From Bacillota bacterium (GTDB lineage Bacteria > Bacillota > Clostridia > Lachnospirales > Lachnospiraceae), in NCBI GenBank assembly GCA_023458035.1, contig JAEXAX010000034.1, positions 186,001 to 250,000 of the forward strand: a stretch of 64,000 nt of DNA. The letters are read 5' to 3'. Shown here one piece after another: positions 8,599-16,837 of the stretch (the first letter of the stretch is position 1; the number at the start of each line of letters is the position of its first letter). Made by a program: the position numbers and the translations under genes. The notes below the pieces were generated by a model, which had not been told where the DNA came from, searched no databases, and saw only the letters and a program-made list of their open reading frames with translations.

Positions 8599-9960
8599 AT
8601 GAGAATTGTCATAATCGGCTGTGGCAAGGTGGGGCAGATTCTGGCTGAGAACCTGAGCAGGGAGGAGCACGAGATCACCCTGATCGAATCCAATGAGAGG
8701 GTGCTGGAGCATGCTTCCGAAACCTATGATGTATGGGGAGTCGTCGGCAACGGAGCCAGTCGGAAGATCCAGCTCGAAGCCGGAATCAATGAAGCGGATC
8801 TGACCATTGCGGTGACCAGATCGGATGAGGTGAATGTTCTCAGCTGTCTGATCGCCAAGAAAAATGGCTGTAAAAACACCATTGCACGGGTGCGAAACCC
8901 GGAATTGATCGACGGAATCGCCAGTATTAAAAAGGAGCTTGGCATATCTATGATGATCAATCCGGATATGGCATCGGCCAATGAGGTGCTCAGACAAATT
9001 ACGCTGCCGCATTCGGTGAAGGCGGATGTGTTCGCCAAGGGACGGATCGATCTTCTGCAGTTTAAGATCCAACCGGGTTCCATCCTGGACGGACTGGCGT
9101 TGACAGAGATTCGCCGGGTGGTGAAAACCGATTGTATCGTTTGCACCATCGTGCGGGAGGATGAGGTGATTATTCCGGATGGCCGCGTGGTTTTACGGGC
9201 TGATGACAACATCGGTATCCTGGTTAGCCGGCAGACGGCCTATGAGTTCTTTAAATCCATCCATATGGAGATGAGCCGAATCCGTGAAGTTATGATTATC
9301 GGCGCCAGCAAGCAGGCCTATTATCTGGCCAAGGGTCTGCTGCAATTGAAAAAAAGGGTTCGGATTTTGGAAATCAACAAGGAACGCTGTGAGGAATTCA
9401 GCGAGCTTTTAGAGGATGCCATCATCATCCATGGGGATGCAACCGATCACAACGTCCTGCTTGAAGAAGGGCTGCCCGATATGGATGCGGTTATCAATCT
9501 GACCAATATTGATGAAGAAAATGTCATGCTGGCTTTATTTGAAAAGAAGTATTCTCATGCCAACCTGTTTACCAAGGTCAATCGTATGACCTCCGAGTCG
9601 GTGGTCAAAGATCTGGACATCGGCAATATCGTTTTTCCGAAATACATTACTGTCAATGTTATTCTGCGTTATGTGCGAGCAATGGAAAATTCCATCGGAC
9701 ACAGTAACATTGAAACGCTGCACAGGATTCTGGATAATCGGGTTGAGGCGCTGGAATTTTATATCGACGAAGAAACAGAGGCCACCGGCCGCAAGCTGAC
9801 GGATATGAAGACCAAAGGGCATACGCTGGTGGCCTGTATTTATCGTGACGGCCGCGTCATCATTCCGACCGGTCAGGATGAGATCAGAATGGGTGACAAC
9901 GTGATCGTGATTTCCTCACGGGCCGGCCTGGGCTGTCTGGAAGATATTCTGGAGAGGTAG
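8599..9960 (+). CDS. trkA: Trk potassium uptake regulatory subunit
   Basis: 453-aa cytosolic NAD(H)-binding gating subunit of a Trk/Ktr potassium channel. It has two tandem RCK repeats. The first starts with the canonical Rossmann GCGKVGQILAE and ends its strand with IESNERVLEHA. The second (from about residue 230, MIIGASKQAYYLAKGL) has a degenerate glycine motif. Each is followed by a TrkA-C domain (for example GRDGRVIIPTGQDEIRMGD-like at the end). The gap to trkH is only 6 bases. Confidence 0.95.
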   Translation: MRIVIIGCGKVGQILAENLSREEHEITLIESNERVLEHASETYDVWGVVGNGASRKIQLEAGINEADLTIAVTRSDEVNVLSCLIAKKNGCKNTIARVRNPELIDGIASIKKELGISMMINPDMASANEVLRQITLPHSVKADVFAKGRIDLLQFKIQPGSILDGLALTEIRRVVKTDCIVCTIVREDEVIIPDGRVVLRADDNIGILVSRQTAYEFFKSIHMEMSRIREVMIIGASKQAYYLAKGLLQLKKRVRILEINKERCEEFSELLEDAIIIHGDATDHNVLLEEGLPDMDAVINLTNIDEENVMLALFEKKYSHANLFTKVNRMTSESVVKDLDIGNIVFPKYITVNVILRYVRAMENSIGHSNIETLHRILDNRVEALEFYIDEETEATGRKLTDMKTKGHTLVACIYRDGRVIIPTGQDEIRMGDNVIVISSRAGLGCLEDILER

Positions 9961-9966
9961 GCGGGC

Positions 9967-11412
9967 ATGAATAAAAAAATGATCCTACATATCCTGGGGC
10001 GGATGCTCCAGGTAGAGGCGGCGTTATTGCTGCTTCCGTTGTCGGTCGGTCTGTGGTATCGGGATGATAGCGTGCCGGCGCTGCTGGGTACCATGATAGC
10101 ATCAGCCGCACTGGGGACACTGATTTCCTGGAAAAAGCCGGAGAACAGTGTCTTATTTGTGCGTGACGGCTTTATCGCCACCGCTACCAGCTGGATGCTT
10201 CTGTCGCTGATCGGTTCAATGCCGTTTTTCTTCAGCGGATATATCCCGAACCTAACAGACGCTGTCTTTGAAACGGTGTCCGGTTTTACCACCACCGGTT
10301 CAAGCATTTTAACAGATGTGGAAGCACTGCCGCACGGTCTGTTATTTTGGCGCAGTTTTACGCACTGGATCGGCGGTATGGGGGTACTGGTCTTTGTGCT
10401 GGCAGTGATCCCATTGCTTGGCGGCGGACAGAATCTGCATCTGATGCGGGCTGAAAGTCCGGGGCCAAAGGTTGGAAAGCTGGTTCCGAATCTACGGAAA
10501 ACTGCCATTTATCTGTATATGATCTATACGATTATGACCGTAGCGCAAATCATTTTATTGTTGCTTTCCGGGATGCCGCTGTTTGATGCCGTTACTTTAA
10601 GCTTCGGTTCGGCCGGAACCGGCGGCTTCGGTATCCGGAATAACAGTATCGCCGGGTATACGACGCTGCAGCAATTGATCTTAACCATCGCTATGATCCT
10701 CTTTGGCGTGAATTTTCAGGCCTATTTTTTGATTGCGACTAAAAAGGCCAGGGAGATTTTTCATCTGGAAGAGGTTCGCTGGTACTTTATCATCATTCTC
10801 AGCGCCATTGTCATGATCACTGCCCATCTGACGATACGTGACGGCTGGTCGATGTTGGGGAATAATTTGCATCACGTTGCCTTTACGGTCGGTTCGATTA
10901 TAACGACAACCGGTTATGCGACGGTCGATTTTGAAACCTGGACCTCCTTTGCCAAGACCGTGTTGGTAATGCTGATGTTTATCGGCGCCTGTGCCGGCAG
11001 CACCGGCGGTGGGATCAAGATTTCCCGGATCATCATTTATTTTAAAAGCATTCGTAAGGAGCTGCACCGGGTGGTTCACCCCCGCCGGGTTAAGGTTCTG
11101 CAGCTGGACGGTCATGTGGTGAACCATGATACACAGCGCAGTATCAATGTCTTTCTGGCATTATACTTTATGCTGGTAGCTCTGTCGATCCTGGTTGTCA
11201 GTCTGGACGGTAAGGATCTGATCACGAACTTTACGGCTGTGGCAGCCACCATCAATAATATCGGTCCGGGGCTGGCAGTAGTCGGTCCGACCGGAAATTT
11301 CAGTAGTTTTTCGCTGTTGTCAAAATGGGTATTTATCTTTGACATGTTGGTCGGCAGACTTGAGTTGTTTCCGTTAGTCATCTTGTTTACCCGTTCGGCA
11401 TGGGGAAAATAA
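9967..11412 (+). CDS. trkH: Trk potassium channel membrane subunit
   Basis: 481-aa polytopic pore protein of the Trk system, working with the TrkA ring encoded just upstream. Repeated pore-loop signatures are visible: SGFTTTGSSIL, GSAGTGGFG, ITTTGYATVDF and ATINNIGPGL, the four selectivity-filter regions of the SKT superfamily. About ten membrane segments; normal length. The short 6-base gap to trkA implies coupled translation. Confidence 0.95.
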   Translation: MNKKMILHILGRMLQVEAALLLLPLSVGLWYRDDSVPALLGTMIASAALGTLISWKKPENSVLFVRDGFIATATSWMLLSLIGSMPFFFSGYIPNLTDAVFETVSGFTTTGSSILTDVEALPHGLLFWRSFTHWIGGMGVLVFVLAVIPLLGGGQNLHLMRAESPGPKVGKLVPNLRKTAIYLYMIYTIMTVAQIILLLLSGMPLFDAVTLSFGSAGTGGFGIRNNSIAGYTTLQQLILTIAMILFGVNFQAYFLIATKKAREIFHLEEVRWYFIIILSAIVMITAHLTIRDGWSMLGNNLHHVAFTVGSIITTTGYATVDFETWTSFAKTVLVMLMFIGACAGSTGGGIKISRIIIYFKSIRKELHRVVHPRRVKVLQLDGHVVNHDTQRSINVFLALYFMLVALSILVVSLDGKDLITNFTAVAATINNIGPGLAVVGPTGNFSSFSLLSKWVFIFDMLVGRLELFPLVILFTRSAWGK

Positions 11413-11429
11413 TACGAGGAGAATGATAC

Positions 11430-12209
11430 ATGGATATTCAGGTAATTTTGGGGATCGTCATTCCGTGGGTGGGAACAGTGCTGGGAGCAGGCTGCGTCTT
11501 TTTTATGACCCACGAGCTGCGGCCGATGATTCAAAAAGGCCTGCTCGGTTTTGCCGGCGGAGTGATGATCGCCGCCAGTGTCTGGTCCCTGTTGATTCCG
11601 GCCATGGAAGAAGCGGCCGACATGGGAAGGCTGGCCTTTGTACCGGCGGTGGCCGGTTTTTTGGCCGGTATCGCCTTTTTATTATTACTCGACCATTTTA
11701 TACCGCATCTGCATATGTATGCCAAGGAGGCAGAGGGTGTTTCCGCCAATCTGCATAAGTCTACCATGCTGATGCTGGCAGTGACCCTGCACAACCTGCC
11801 GGAGGGTATGGCTGTCGGGGTATTATTGGCAGCCGCCCTGTCGGGAGAGCAGCATATGTCGATGTCTGCGGCCATGTCTTTGGCCATCGGTATCGCCATC
11901 CAGAACTTTCCGGAGGGCGCCATCATTTCCATGCCGATCAAAGAACAGGTGGGAAAGAAAAAAGCCTTTATCTATGGGGCTCTGTCCGGTATCGTCGAAC
12001 CGATCGGGGCCGTCCTGACGCTGTTGTTCGTACAGAAGGTCAGCGCGCTCCTGCCATACCTGCTGGCCTTTGCGGCCGGAGCCATGGTCTATGTGGTAGT
12101 TGAGGAGCTGATACCGGAGGCCTCCGAAGGAGAACATTCAAATATCGGGACAGTTGGTTTCGCCATCGGCTTTGCCCTGATGATGGTGCTGGATGTGGCC
12201 CTTGGTTAG
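11430..12209 (+). CDS. ZIP family divalent metal transporter
   Basis: 259-aa membrane protein of the GufA/ZIP family, which moves Zn2+ (or other divalent metals) across the membrane. The two helices that form the binuclear metal centre carry HNLPEGMAVG (about residue 120) and IQNFPEGAIISMP (about residue 155). About eight transmembrane segments and normal length. It begins 17 bases after trkH and so probably belongs to the same transcript. The Zn-uptake operon at 14.3-20.8 kb is a separate unit. Confidence 0.88.
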   Translation: MDIQVILGIVIPWVGTVLGAGCVFFMTHELRPMIQKGLLGFAGGVMIAASVWSLLIPAMEEAADMGRLAFVPAVAGFLAGIAFLLLLDHFIPHLHMYAKEAEGVSANLHKSTMLMLAVTLHNLPEGMAVGVLLAAALSGEQHMSMSAAMSLAIGIAIQNFPEGAIISMPIKEQVGKKKAFIYGALSGIVEPIGAVLTLLFVQKVSALLPYLLAFAAGAMVYVVVEELIPEASEGEHSNIGTVGFAIGFALMMVLDVALG

Positions 12210-12266
12210 ACGGCGCAGGCAGACGATAAAGCGTTTATGAAGAAAATAAGGAAGTAGAGAGAATTT

Positions 12267-13208
12267 ATGAAACAAGGACATAACAGCAGTATTTCTCAGG
12301 GGCAGGTGGCCGGAAATGCTGCTCTTTTGCTGGCCTCCCTGATCTGGGGAAGTGCTTTTATCGCCCAGACCCTGGGCATGCGTTCCATGCAGCCCTATAC
12401 CTTTCAAATGATGAGAAGCGCCATCGGCGCCATCGTCCTGCTGCCTGTTATTTATTTGCTGGACAGACGAGAGAGCAGAAGCTTTGTGACCGGCTGGCAG
12501 TCGCCGATACTTTGGAAGGCCGGTATCCGGGTGGGAGGCTGGGTTTTTATCGCCGCCGGTCTGCAGCAGGTCGGTCTGTTGACCACAACAGCCGGAAAGT
12601 CAGGATTCATCACCGCTCTTTATATGATCTTGATCCCGTTGGTGGGACTGTTTTTCGGTAAACGACTGCACATGATACAGACGGCGGCCGTGGTGTTGGC
12701 ACTGGTCGGCCTGGGGTTGCTTTGCCTAAGAGGCGACCTGCATTTTGTCAGCGGTGATATATATACCCTGCTTTGCGCCTTCTTTTTTACCGCTCAGATT
12801 CTGACGATTGACAAATACTGCCAGCTGGTAGATGTGGTACGCTTAAGCGCCATTCAGTTTCTGATCTGCGGCCTGCTCTCGGCGGTGGCAGCCTTTGGGT
12901 TTGAAACAGTTACGCTGACCGGTATCTACGGAGGTTGGGGGAGCCTGCTTTATACAGGTGTTCTGTCAACCGGTGTGGCTTATACCCTACAGATCGTCGG
13001 TCAGAAACAGACCTCGGCTACTTTGGCGGCCATCATCATGAGCCTGGAGGCGGTATTTGCCGCCATCTGTGGCTGGATCTTTCTGGGACAGGCTATGAGC
13101 CGGAGGGAGCTGCTGGGGGCGCTGTTTATGTTTGCGGCGGTGTTATTGGCGCAGTGGCCGGTTTCTTATAAATCTGCTTGCAATGAGGAACGATCGGTGT
13201 ATAATTGA
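12267..13208 (+). CDS. EamA/DMT family transporter
   Basis: 313-aa protein with ten predicted hydrophobic helices arranged as two EamA repeats, each starting with a pattern such as ASLIWGSAFIAQ. GKSGFITALYMILIPLVGLFF and the mirrored SLEAVFAAICGWIFLGQ are typical of the drug/metabolite transporter superfamily. Substrate unknown (metabolite exporter, often amino acids or drugs). Spacing to the ZIP gene is 57 bases. Confidence 0.85.
   Translation: MKQGHNSSISQGQVAGNAALLLASLIWGSAFIAQTLGMRSMQPYTFQMMRSAIGAIVLLPVIYLLDRRESRSFVTGWQSPILWKAGIRVGGWVFIAAGLQQVGLLTTTAGKSGFITALYMILIPLVGLFFGKRLHMIQTAAVVLALVGLGLLCLRGDLHFVSGDIYTLLCAFFFTAQILTIDKYCQLVDVVRLSAIQFLICGLLSAVAAFGFETVTLTGIYGGWGSLLYTGVLSTGVAYTLQIVGQKQTSATLAAIIMSLEAVFAAICGWIFLGQAMSRRELLGALFMFAAVLLAQWPVSYKSACNEERSVYN
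13178..13205 (+). promoter_or_regulatory. promoter for the HD-domain gene
   Basis: TTGCAA (-35), 16 bases, TATAAT (-10), overlapping the last codons of the EamA gene and about 110 bases before the HD gene. The intervening 5' leader shows no recognised RNA motif. Confidence 0.5.
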
Positions 13209-13317
13209 GATAAAAACAGTACGAATTAAAGCCATTACCATTTTCGGATATTAAAAATCAAATGATCAGACGGAGCTGTGGGTGATGGACTGCTTTGATA
13301 GATAGGAGAGTTGAAAG

Positions 13318-13812
13318 ATGACAAAAGATCAATCCATATGTGAGAGCTTGCAAAAATACGGCAGAGATATTCTGGAATCCGAGAATATGCAGCTGTCCAA
13401 GACCTTTGTTCATCACGGAGCTACCAGTGTATATGCCCACTCGGTCGGAGTGGCCTATGTCAGCCTGTTGCTGGCCCGTAAATGGCGGCTGCGCATCAAC
13501 GAGAGAAGCCTGGTTCGCGGCGCCCTGCTGCATGATTATTTTTTGTATGACTGGCATATTCCGACTTCGCATGAGGGACTGCACGGTTTTGTTCATGCGG
13601 CGACTGCCTGGCGGAATGCCAAACGTGATTTCAGTCTGAACAAGATCGAGGAGAACATCATCCGTCGCCACATGTTTCCACTGAATATCATTCCGCCGCG
13701 TTATAAAGAGAGCATGCTGGTTTGTCTGGCGGATAAGCTTTGTGCCGTTTACGAGGTCTTTTCTTATAACTATATGGGAGAGTTTACCAGAGGGTTGCTG
13801 TTAGGTGAGTAG
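13318..13812 (+). CDS. HD domain protein (putative phosphohydrolase)
   Basis: 164-aa HD-superfamily protein. The metal ligands can be followed: His in VYAHSVGVAYVS, the HD doublet in GALLHDYFLYDW, and a downstream His/Asp set (EGLHGFVHA, LADKLC). Members are metal-dependent phosphohydrolases acting on nucleotides or related phosphates; the substrate is unknown here. Ribosome binding site AGGAGAG before the ATG. Followed by an acetyltransferase remnant and a bidirectional terminator. Confidence 0.82.
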   Translation: MTKDQSICESLQKYGRDILESENMQLSKTFVHHGATSVYAHSVGVAYVSLLLARKWRLRINERSLVRGALLHDYFLYDWHIPTSHEGLHGFVHAATAWRNAKRDFSLNKIEENIIRRHMFPLNIIPPRYKESMLVCLADKLCAVYEVFSYNYMGEFTRGLLLGE

Positions 13813-13844
13813 GAACAGTGCGTTTGAAAGGATTTGCAGAACAC

Positions 13845-13928
13845 ATGGGATTAGAACAGTCAGCAGAATATCGGAAGATGATCAGCGGTCAGCCCTATGA
13901 TCCGGCCGATCACCGAGGCGGATCATAG
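13845..13928 (+). pseudogene. truncated sugar O-acetyltransferase N-terminus
   Basis: A 27-codon ORF with an AAAGGA ribosome binding site reads EYRKMISGQPYDPADH. This is the typical start of maltose/galactoside O-acetyltransferases (Mac domain, MxxGxxYDPxDxEL). After ADH the frame runs into RGGS and stops inside a 19-bp palindrome that copies the GQPYDP codons in reverse. The remaining roughly 160 residues of the enzyme are gone. It is therefore a 5' fragment, apparently cut by a fold-back rearrangement. Assignment rests on a short motif. Confidence 0.55.
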
Positions 13929-13937
13929 GGCTGACCG
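13886..13937. repeat. 19-bp perfect inverted repeat, 14-base loop
   Basis: CGGTCAGCCCTATGATCCG (13886-13904) is exactly mirrored at 13919-13937. The left arm is coding sequence of the acetyltransferase remnant; the right arm is its reverse complement. There is no T run after it, so it is not a standard terminator. Confidence 0.85.
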
Positions 13938-13957
13938 AGGCATAACAGAACAAATAA

Positions 13958-13990
13958 AAACGGAGCTGTCAAATGACAACTCCGTTTTTT
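13958..13990. terminator. bidirectional terminator between HD gene and tRNAs
   Basis: AAAAACGGAG-TGTCA-loop-TGACA-CTCCGTTTTTT. A run of T follows the stem on the plus strand and a run of A precedes it, so it can end both the HD transcript and the minus-strand tRNA transcript. Confidence 0.8.
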
Positions 13991-13992
13991 AG

Positions 13993-14066
13993 TAGCGGAA
14001 GGGAGATTTGAACTCTCGACACTACGGGTATGAACCGTATGCTCTAGCCAACTGAGCTATTCCGCC
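13993..14066 (-). tRNA. tRNA-Met (CAT)
   Basis: 74 bases on the minus strand. Acceptor GGCGGAA pairs with TTCCGCT (one G-T), the D arm is AGCTCAGTTGGCTAGAGC, and the anticodon stem TACGG/CCGTA encloses TTCATAC, giving anticodon CAT. The T arm is GAGAG-TTCAAAT-CTCCC with one A-C mismatch. Discriminator A; CCA is not encoded. The GGCGG start and the overall shape match elongator Met rather than Ile2 or initiator. Confidence 0.9.
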
Positions 14067-14088
14067 ATATCAAAAATTTTCAAAATGA

Positions 14089-14161
14089 TGGGGCCTATAG
14101 GGCTCGAACCTATGACCCTCTGCTTGTAAGGCAGATGCTCTCCCAGCTGAGCTAAGACCCC
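14089..14161 (-). tRNA. tRNA-Val (TAC)
   Basis: 73 bases on the minus strand. Acceptor GGGGTCT pairs with AGGCCCC, the D arm is AGCTCAGCTGGGAGAGC, the anticodon stem TCTGC/GCAGA encloses CTTACAA (anticodon TAC), and the T arm is ATAGG-TTCGAGC-CCTAT. CCA is not encoded. It lies 22 bases upstream of tRNA-Met on the same transcript. Confidence 0.93.
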
Positions 14162-14195
14162 ATACCAGTCAGTCGTTTACCAAACTGACTAGATT

Positions 14196-14224
14196 ATTAT
14201 AGCATTGAGGTTACTGACTGTCAA
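14196..14224 (-). promoter_or_regulatory. consensus promoter of the tRNA pair
   Basis: On the minus strand: perfect TTGACA (14224-14219), a 17-base spacer ending TGC, and perfect TATAAT (14201-14196). Transcription would start about 25-30 bases before tRNA-Val. This is the strongest promoter match in the window, as expected for stable RNA. Confidence 0.85.
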
Positions 14225-14237
14225 TGAGTTTTTATAA

Positions 14238-14279
14238 AAAAATGAGAGTGAAACGGTGAATCGTTCCCTCTCATTTTTC
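14238..14279. terminator. terminator at end of the zinc operon
   Basis: AAAAATGAGAG...CTCTCATTTTT with an inner AAACG/CGTT pairing, immediately after the stop of the TIGR03943 gene on the minus strand. The A and T runs on both sides make it usable in both directions. Confidence 0.75.
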
Positions 14280-14282
14280 TTG

Positions 14283-15251
14283 TTAAAATGGATAGATATA
14301 CGGATCGTTCGGAACCTCGCAGTCCGTCACTTCCTGTAACAGCAGCAGCGGTTCGGTGCGTCCCAGATTTGTGACGGAGCTGATGGTACCGGTAAAGGTA
14401 AACCATTTGTTTTGATCGGCCTCCGGGATATTGTCAGCCAGACAAAGGATACCGGCCGGAGCCAGATCGGCCACACAGCAGGTCATCATATTTCTGGCCA
14501 GCAGGAAGCGCTCCCCGAAAGATTTATCGCGGAAGACAAAACCGCTGATACTGATGGTATAGCCCTGATAGCTTTTCACATGGCCGAAAATCTCGGACAA
14601 CCAGGGATAGAAGTCCTTATGCGAGATGGTGATGCGTTTGGCTGCAGGGTCCAGACCGGACAGAGCAACATCTAATCCGAAGGTGTTTTTCACATGGTAT
14701 AGACCGTCATCGCTAATGATGCCGCCGGCTTCGGTTTTGGTGCCTTTGATTTCGGGCTGTGGTTTCGCAACATTGTTTTTGTTTTGCTTCGGGGTCACGG
14801 CGGTTTGGTTGTCCGGAGCGGCCGTCTTGCCGTTGGCATCGGTTTTGGATAGGGGCGCGCTGTCGCCTTTTCCTGAAGTGTCCGCTGCGCTTGCGTCTTT
14901 GTTTTGCACAGCAATCGCCGTCAGGGCATTACCGGCGGATTGGCCGGTCGTGGCCAGCCGGGTCGGATCATGCGGCAGCAGGAAAAATAAGGCCGGCAGC
15001 AGCAGAATAAAATTATGAGCAAAGCGCGGTCGGTGAGTAAAGCGACGCAGGCCGGCAGCGGTGATCACCATCCAGAGCACCATCACGACAATCATGCCGA
15101 TCAGGTAGGGCAGCAGTCTGGGCGTGACATACTTAAGATACAGGCGGCTGGTGATCAGATAGATCATGACAGCGGTGAAAAAGGCCTGGGTGGCCAGTTC
15201 GAGCAGCACCTGCATATTCCAGGGCTTTCGAGCACGTCGTTTATGTTTCAT
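14283..15251 (-). CDS. TIGR03943 / DUF1980 family permease partner
   Basis: 322-aa membrane-anchored protein. Several hydrophobic segments lie in the first roughly 95 residues, followed by a long Ala/Lys/Asp-rich linker (about residues 100-170) and a C-terminal DUF1980 domain with KDFYPWLSEIFGH and a conserved-looking MMTCCVADL cysteine pair. Family members (Bacillus YcgQ) are always found next to a DUF318 permease (YcgR), as here. I start at the ATG at 15251 that overlaps the upstream TGA, 9 bases after GGAGG; a GTG three bases earlier is possible. Last gene of the zinc operon. Confidence 0.85.
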   Translation of the reverse strand: MKHKRRARKPWNMQVLLELATQAFFTAVMIYLITSRLYLKYVTPRLLPYLIGMIVVMVLWMVITAAGLRRFTHRPRFAHNFILLLPALFFLLPHDPTRLATTGQSAGNALTAIAVQNKDASAADTSGKGDSAPLSKTDANGKTAAPDNQTAVTPKQNKNNVAKPQPEIKGTKTEAGGIISDDGLYHVKNTFGLDVALSGLDPAAKRITISHKDFYPWLSEIFGHVKSYQGYTISISGFVFRDKSFGERFLLARNMMTCCVADLAPAGILCLADNIPEADQNKWFTFTGTISSVTNLGRTEPLLLLQEVTDCEVPNDPYIYPF

Positions 15252-16837
15252 CACAGTCCACCTCCGATCGCAAAGTGAAAGAGCAGCGCCAGCATGGTCG
15301 CTACAGCGGCCATCGTCAGTGTCATGCGCAGAATAAAGCGTTTACGGAAGCTGCCGGAAAGCAGCAGTACGTTTTTGATATCCATCATCGGACCGAATAA
15401 GAGAAAGCCCATTAAGGCGCCGTTTGGCATGATGCCGGCCAATGAGCGGGCGATGACGGCATCCGAGGATGAGCATAGCGACAGACCGAAGGCCAGGATT
15501 AATAATAACAACATGGCCGGGATCAGCGGCAGTTTTCCGCCGCCGAAGAGCTTGGCGGTGGAGTGCCAGGTCTGCAACAGGGATGACAGCAGGGCGCCGA
15601 CCAGCAGATAGCCGCCGACACTCCAGAATTCGACCTTGGCTGTATCCAGAAATAGCAGCAGCTTTCCGCTGAAGCCGCGCGGCTGTATGGTTTCAGCGGA
15701 AAGCGGATTTGTGATGCCGGCGCGTACTCGCTCCGTCAATACCGCTTCCCGTTCCGGGCGGAGGGCGAACACCAGGCCGACCAGCAGAGCGGCCGCCACT
15801 CCCAGGCCGATACGGCCATATAGGATGACCGGCTGATCACGGAAGGCATAATAGGTTGACAGGATCACTACCGGATTGATGATCGGCGAGGCTGTCACAA
15901 AGGCCAGGGCAGCCGGCAGGGGAACCTGTTTGCGCAGAAAGCTGCGAAAGACCGGAATCGAGGCACAGTCACAGACAGGCATAAAGAAGCCGGCGATGAT
16001 ACCGACGATCAAACCGGGAACCGTCTTTTTCGGGAAATAGGTCTCGATCAGCCGTAGAGGTAAAAAGACTTGAATCAGAGCCGATACCAGTACGCCGATG
16101 CCGAGGAAGGGAAGGGCTTGCAGGACCATACCCAGCCAGTTGTTTAATACCGCATCAAAGGGCAGGCGCAGCAGCTCGGCGGCCAGCCGCAGTATCAGAA
16201 AGGCACTGATGATATAAAAAACTGATGAAAAGTATAGGGTTCCTGCTCCGATACGTTCGCGCATCGCCTCTTTCAGGCTGCGTCTGTCAGTGCCGGTCAA
16301 AACCGGCACACGCGGCTGCAATCGGTGTACCGCTTTGACGGCGGCACGTTCTCCACCTTCCGGAAACCGGTTCAGGACTACCCGGTCTGCCTGCTGCAGC
16401 TGTTCGGTTACGATGGTTTGCCGTTGCCCCAGGATGACCTCCAGTCTGGAGGCATCGGCCACATACAGGTGTTTGACGATGACCGGGGAAAATTCCGGTC
16501 TGAGTCTGGAAAGCTGATCATACAGAGCGCTCATGGACAGCAGGCCGTTATTTTCGATCCAGATTTCATCGGCTTCCCGATCGGCTTCGTACAGCTCCAG
16601 CAGCAACGGGTAGAGGGCTTCATAAACAGCCAGCTCGTTCGTTTCAAGAGCAGCCTTTCCGACCCGACAGACCGAAACGTGCGGATGATCCTCGGGAATC
16701 TCCGGCTGCACAAAGCCTCTCTCCAGCTGCAGGATAACGATTTCAGTATCGATCGGCGCCTGTTGCAGCAGTTGATTGATCAATGTCGTTTTTCCGCTTT
16801 CAAAGAAACCGGAAATGACGGTAGTAGGGATTCTCAT
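15251..16837 (-). CDS. fusion: CobW-like GTPase domain + DUF318 permease
   Basis: 528 aa in one uninterrupted frame. Residues 1 to about 195 resemble a COG0523/CobW GTPase: P-loop SGFFESGKTTLINQL at the start, IWIENNGL, a YVADASRLEVIL segment and VVLNRF in the NKxD position. It lacks the ENDFGE and CxCC metal motifs of its neighbour. Residues 210-528 are a DUF318/YraQ-type permease with about eight to ten helices, PVCDCASIPVFRSFLRK, ASPIINPVVI and FGLSLCSSSDAVIA. Permeases of this family move metalloids or unknown metal complexes. The fusion is unusual. It starts 4 bases inside the upstream GTPase gene (ATGA). Confidence 0.85.
   Translation of the reverse strand: MRIPTTVISGFFESGKTTLINQLLQQAPIDTEIVILQLERGFVQPEIPEDHPHVSVCRVGKAALETNELAVYEALYPLLLELYEADREADEIWIENNGLLSMSALYDQLSRLRPEFSPVIVKHLYVADASRLEVILGQRQTIVTEQLQQADRVVLNRFPEGGERAAVKAVHRLQPRVPVLTGTDRRSLKEAMRERIGAGTLYFSSVFYIISAFLILRLAAELLRLPFDAVLNNWLGMVLQALPFLGIGVLVSALIQVFLPLRLIETYFPKKTVPGLIVGIIAGFFMPVCDCASIPVFRSFLRKQVPLPAALAFVTASPIINPVVILSTYYAFRDQPVILYGRIGLGVAAALLVGLVFALRPEREAVLTERVRAGITNPLSAETIQPRGFSGKLLLFLDTAKVEFWSVGGYLLVGALLSSLLQTWHSTAKLFGGGKLPLIPAMLLLLILAFGLSLCSSSDAVIARSLAGIMPNGALMGFLLFGPMMDIKNVLLLSGSFRKRFILRMTLTMAAVATMLALLFHFAIGGGL

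Noticed and set aside
14626..15018. Long plus-strand open frames opposite the TIGR03943 gene
   Set aside because: They are antisense shadows of a gene with clear family motifs and a matching operon position.
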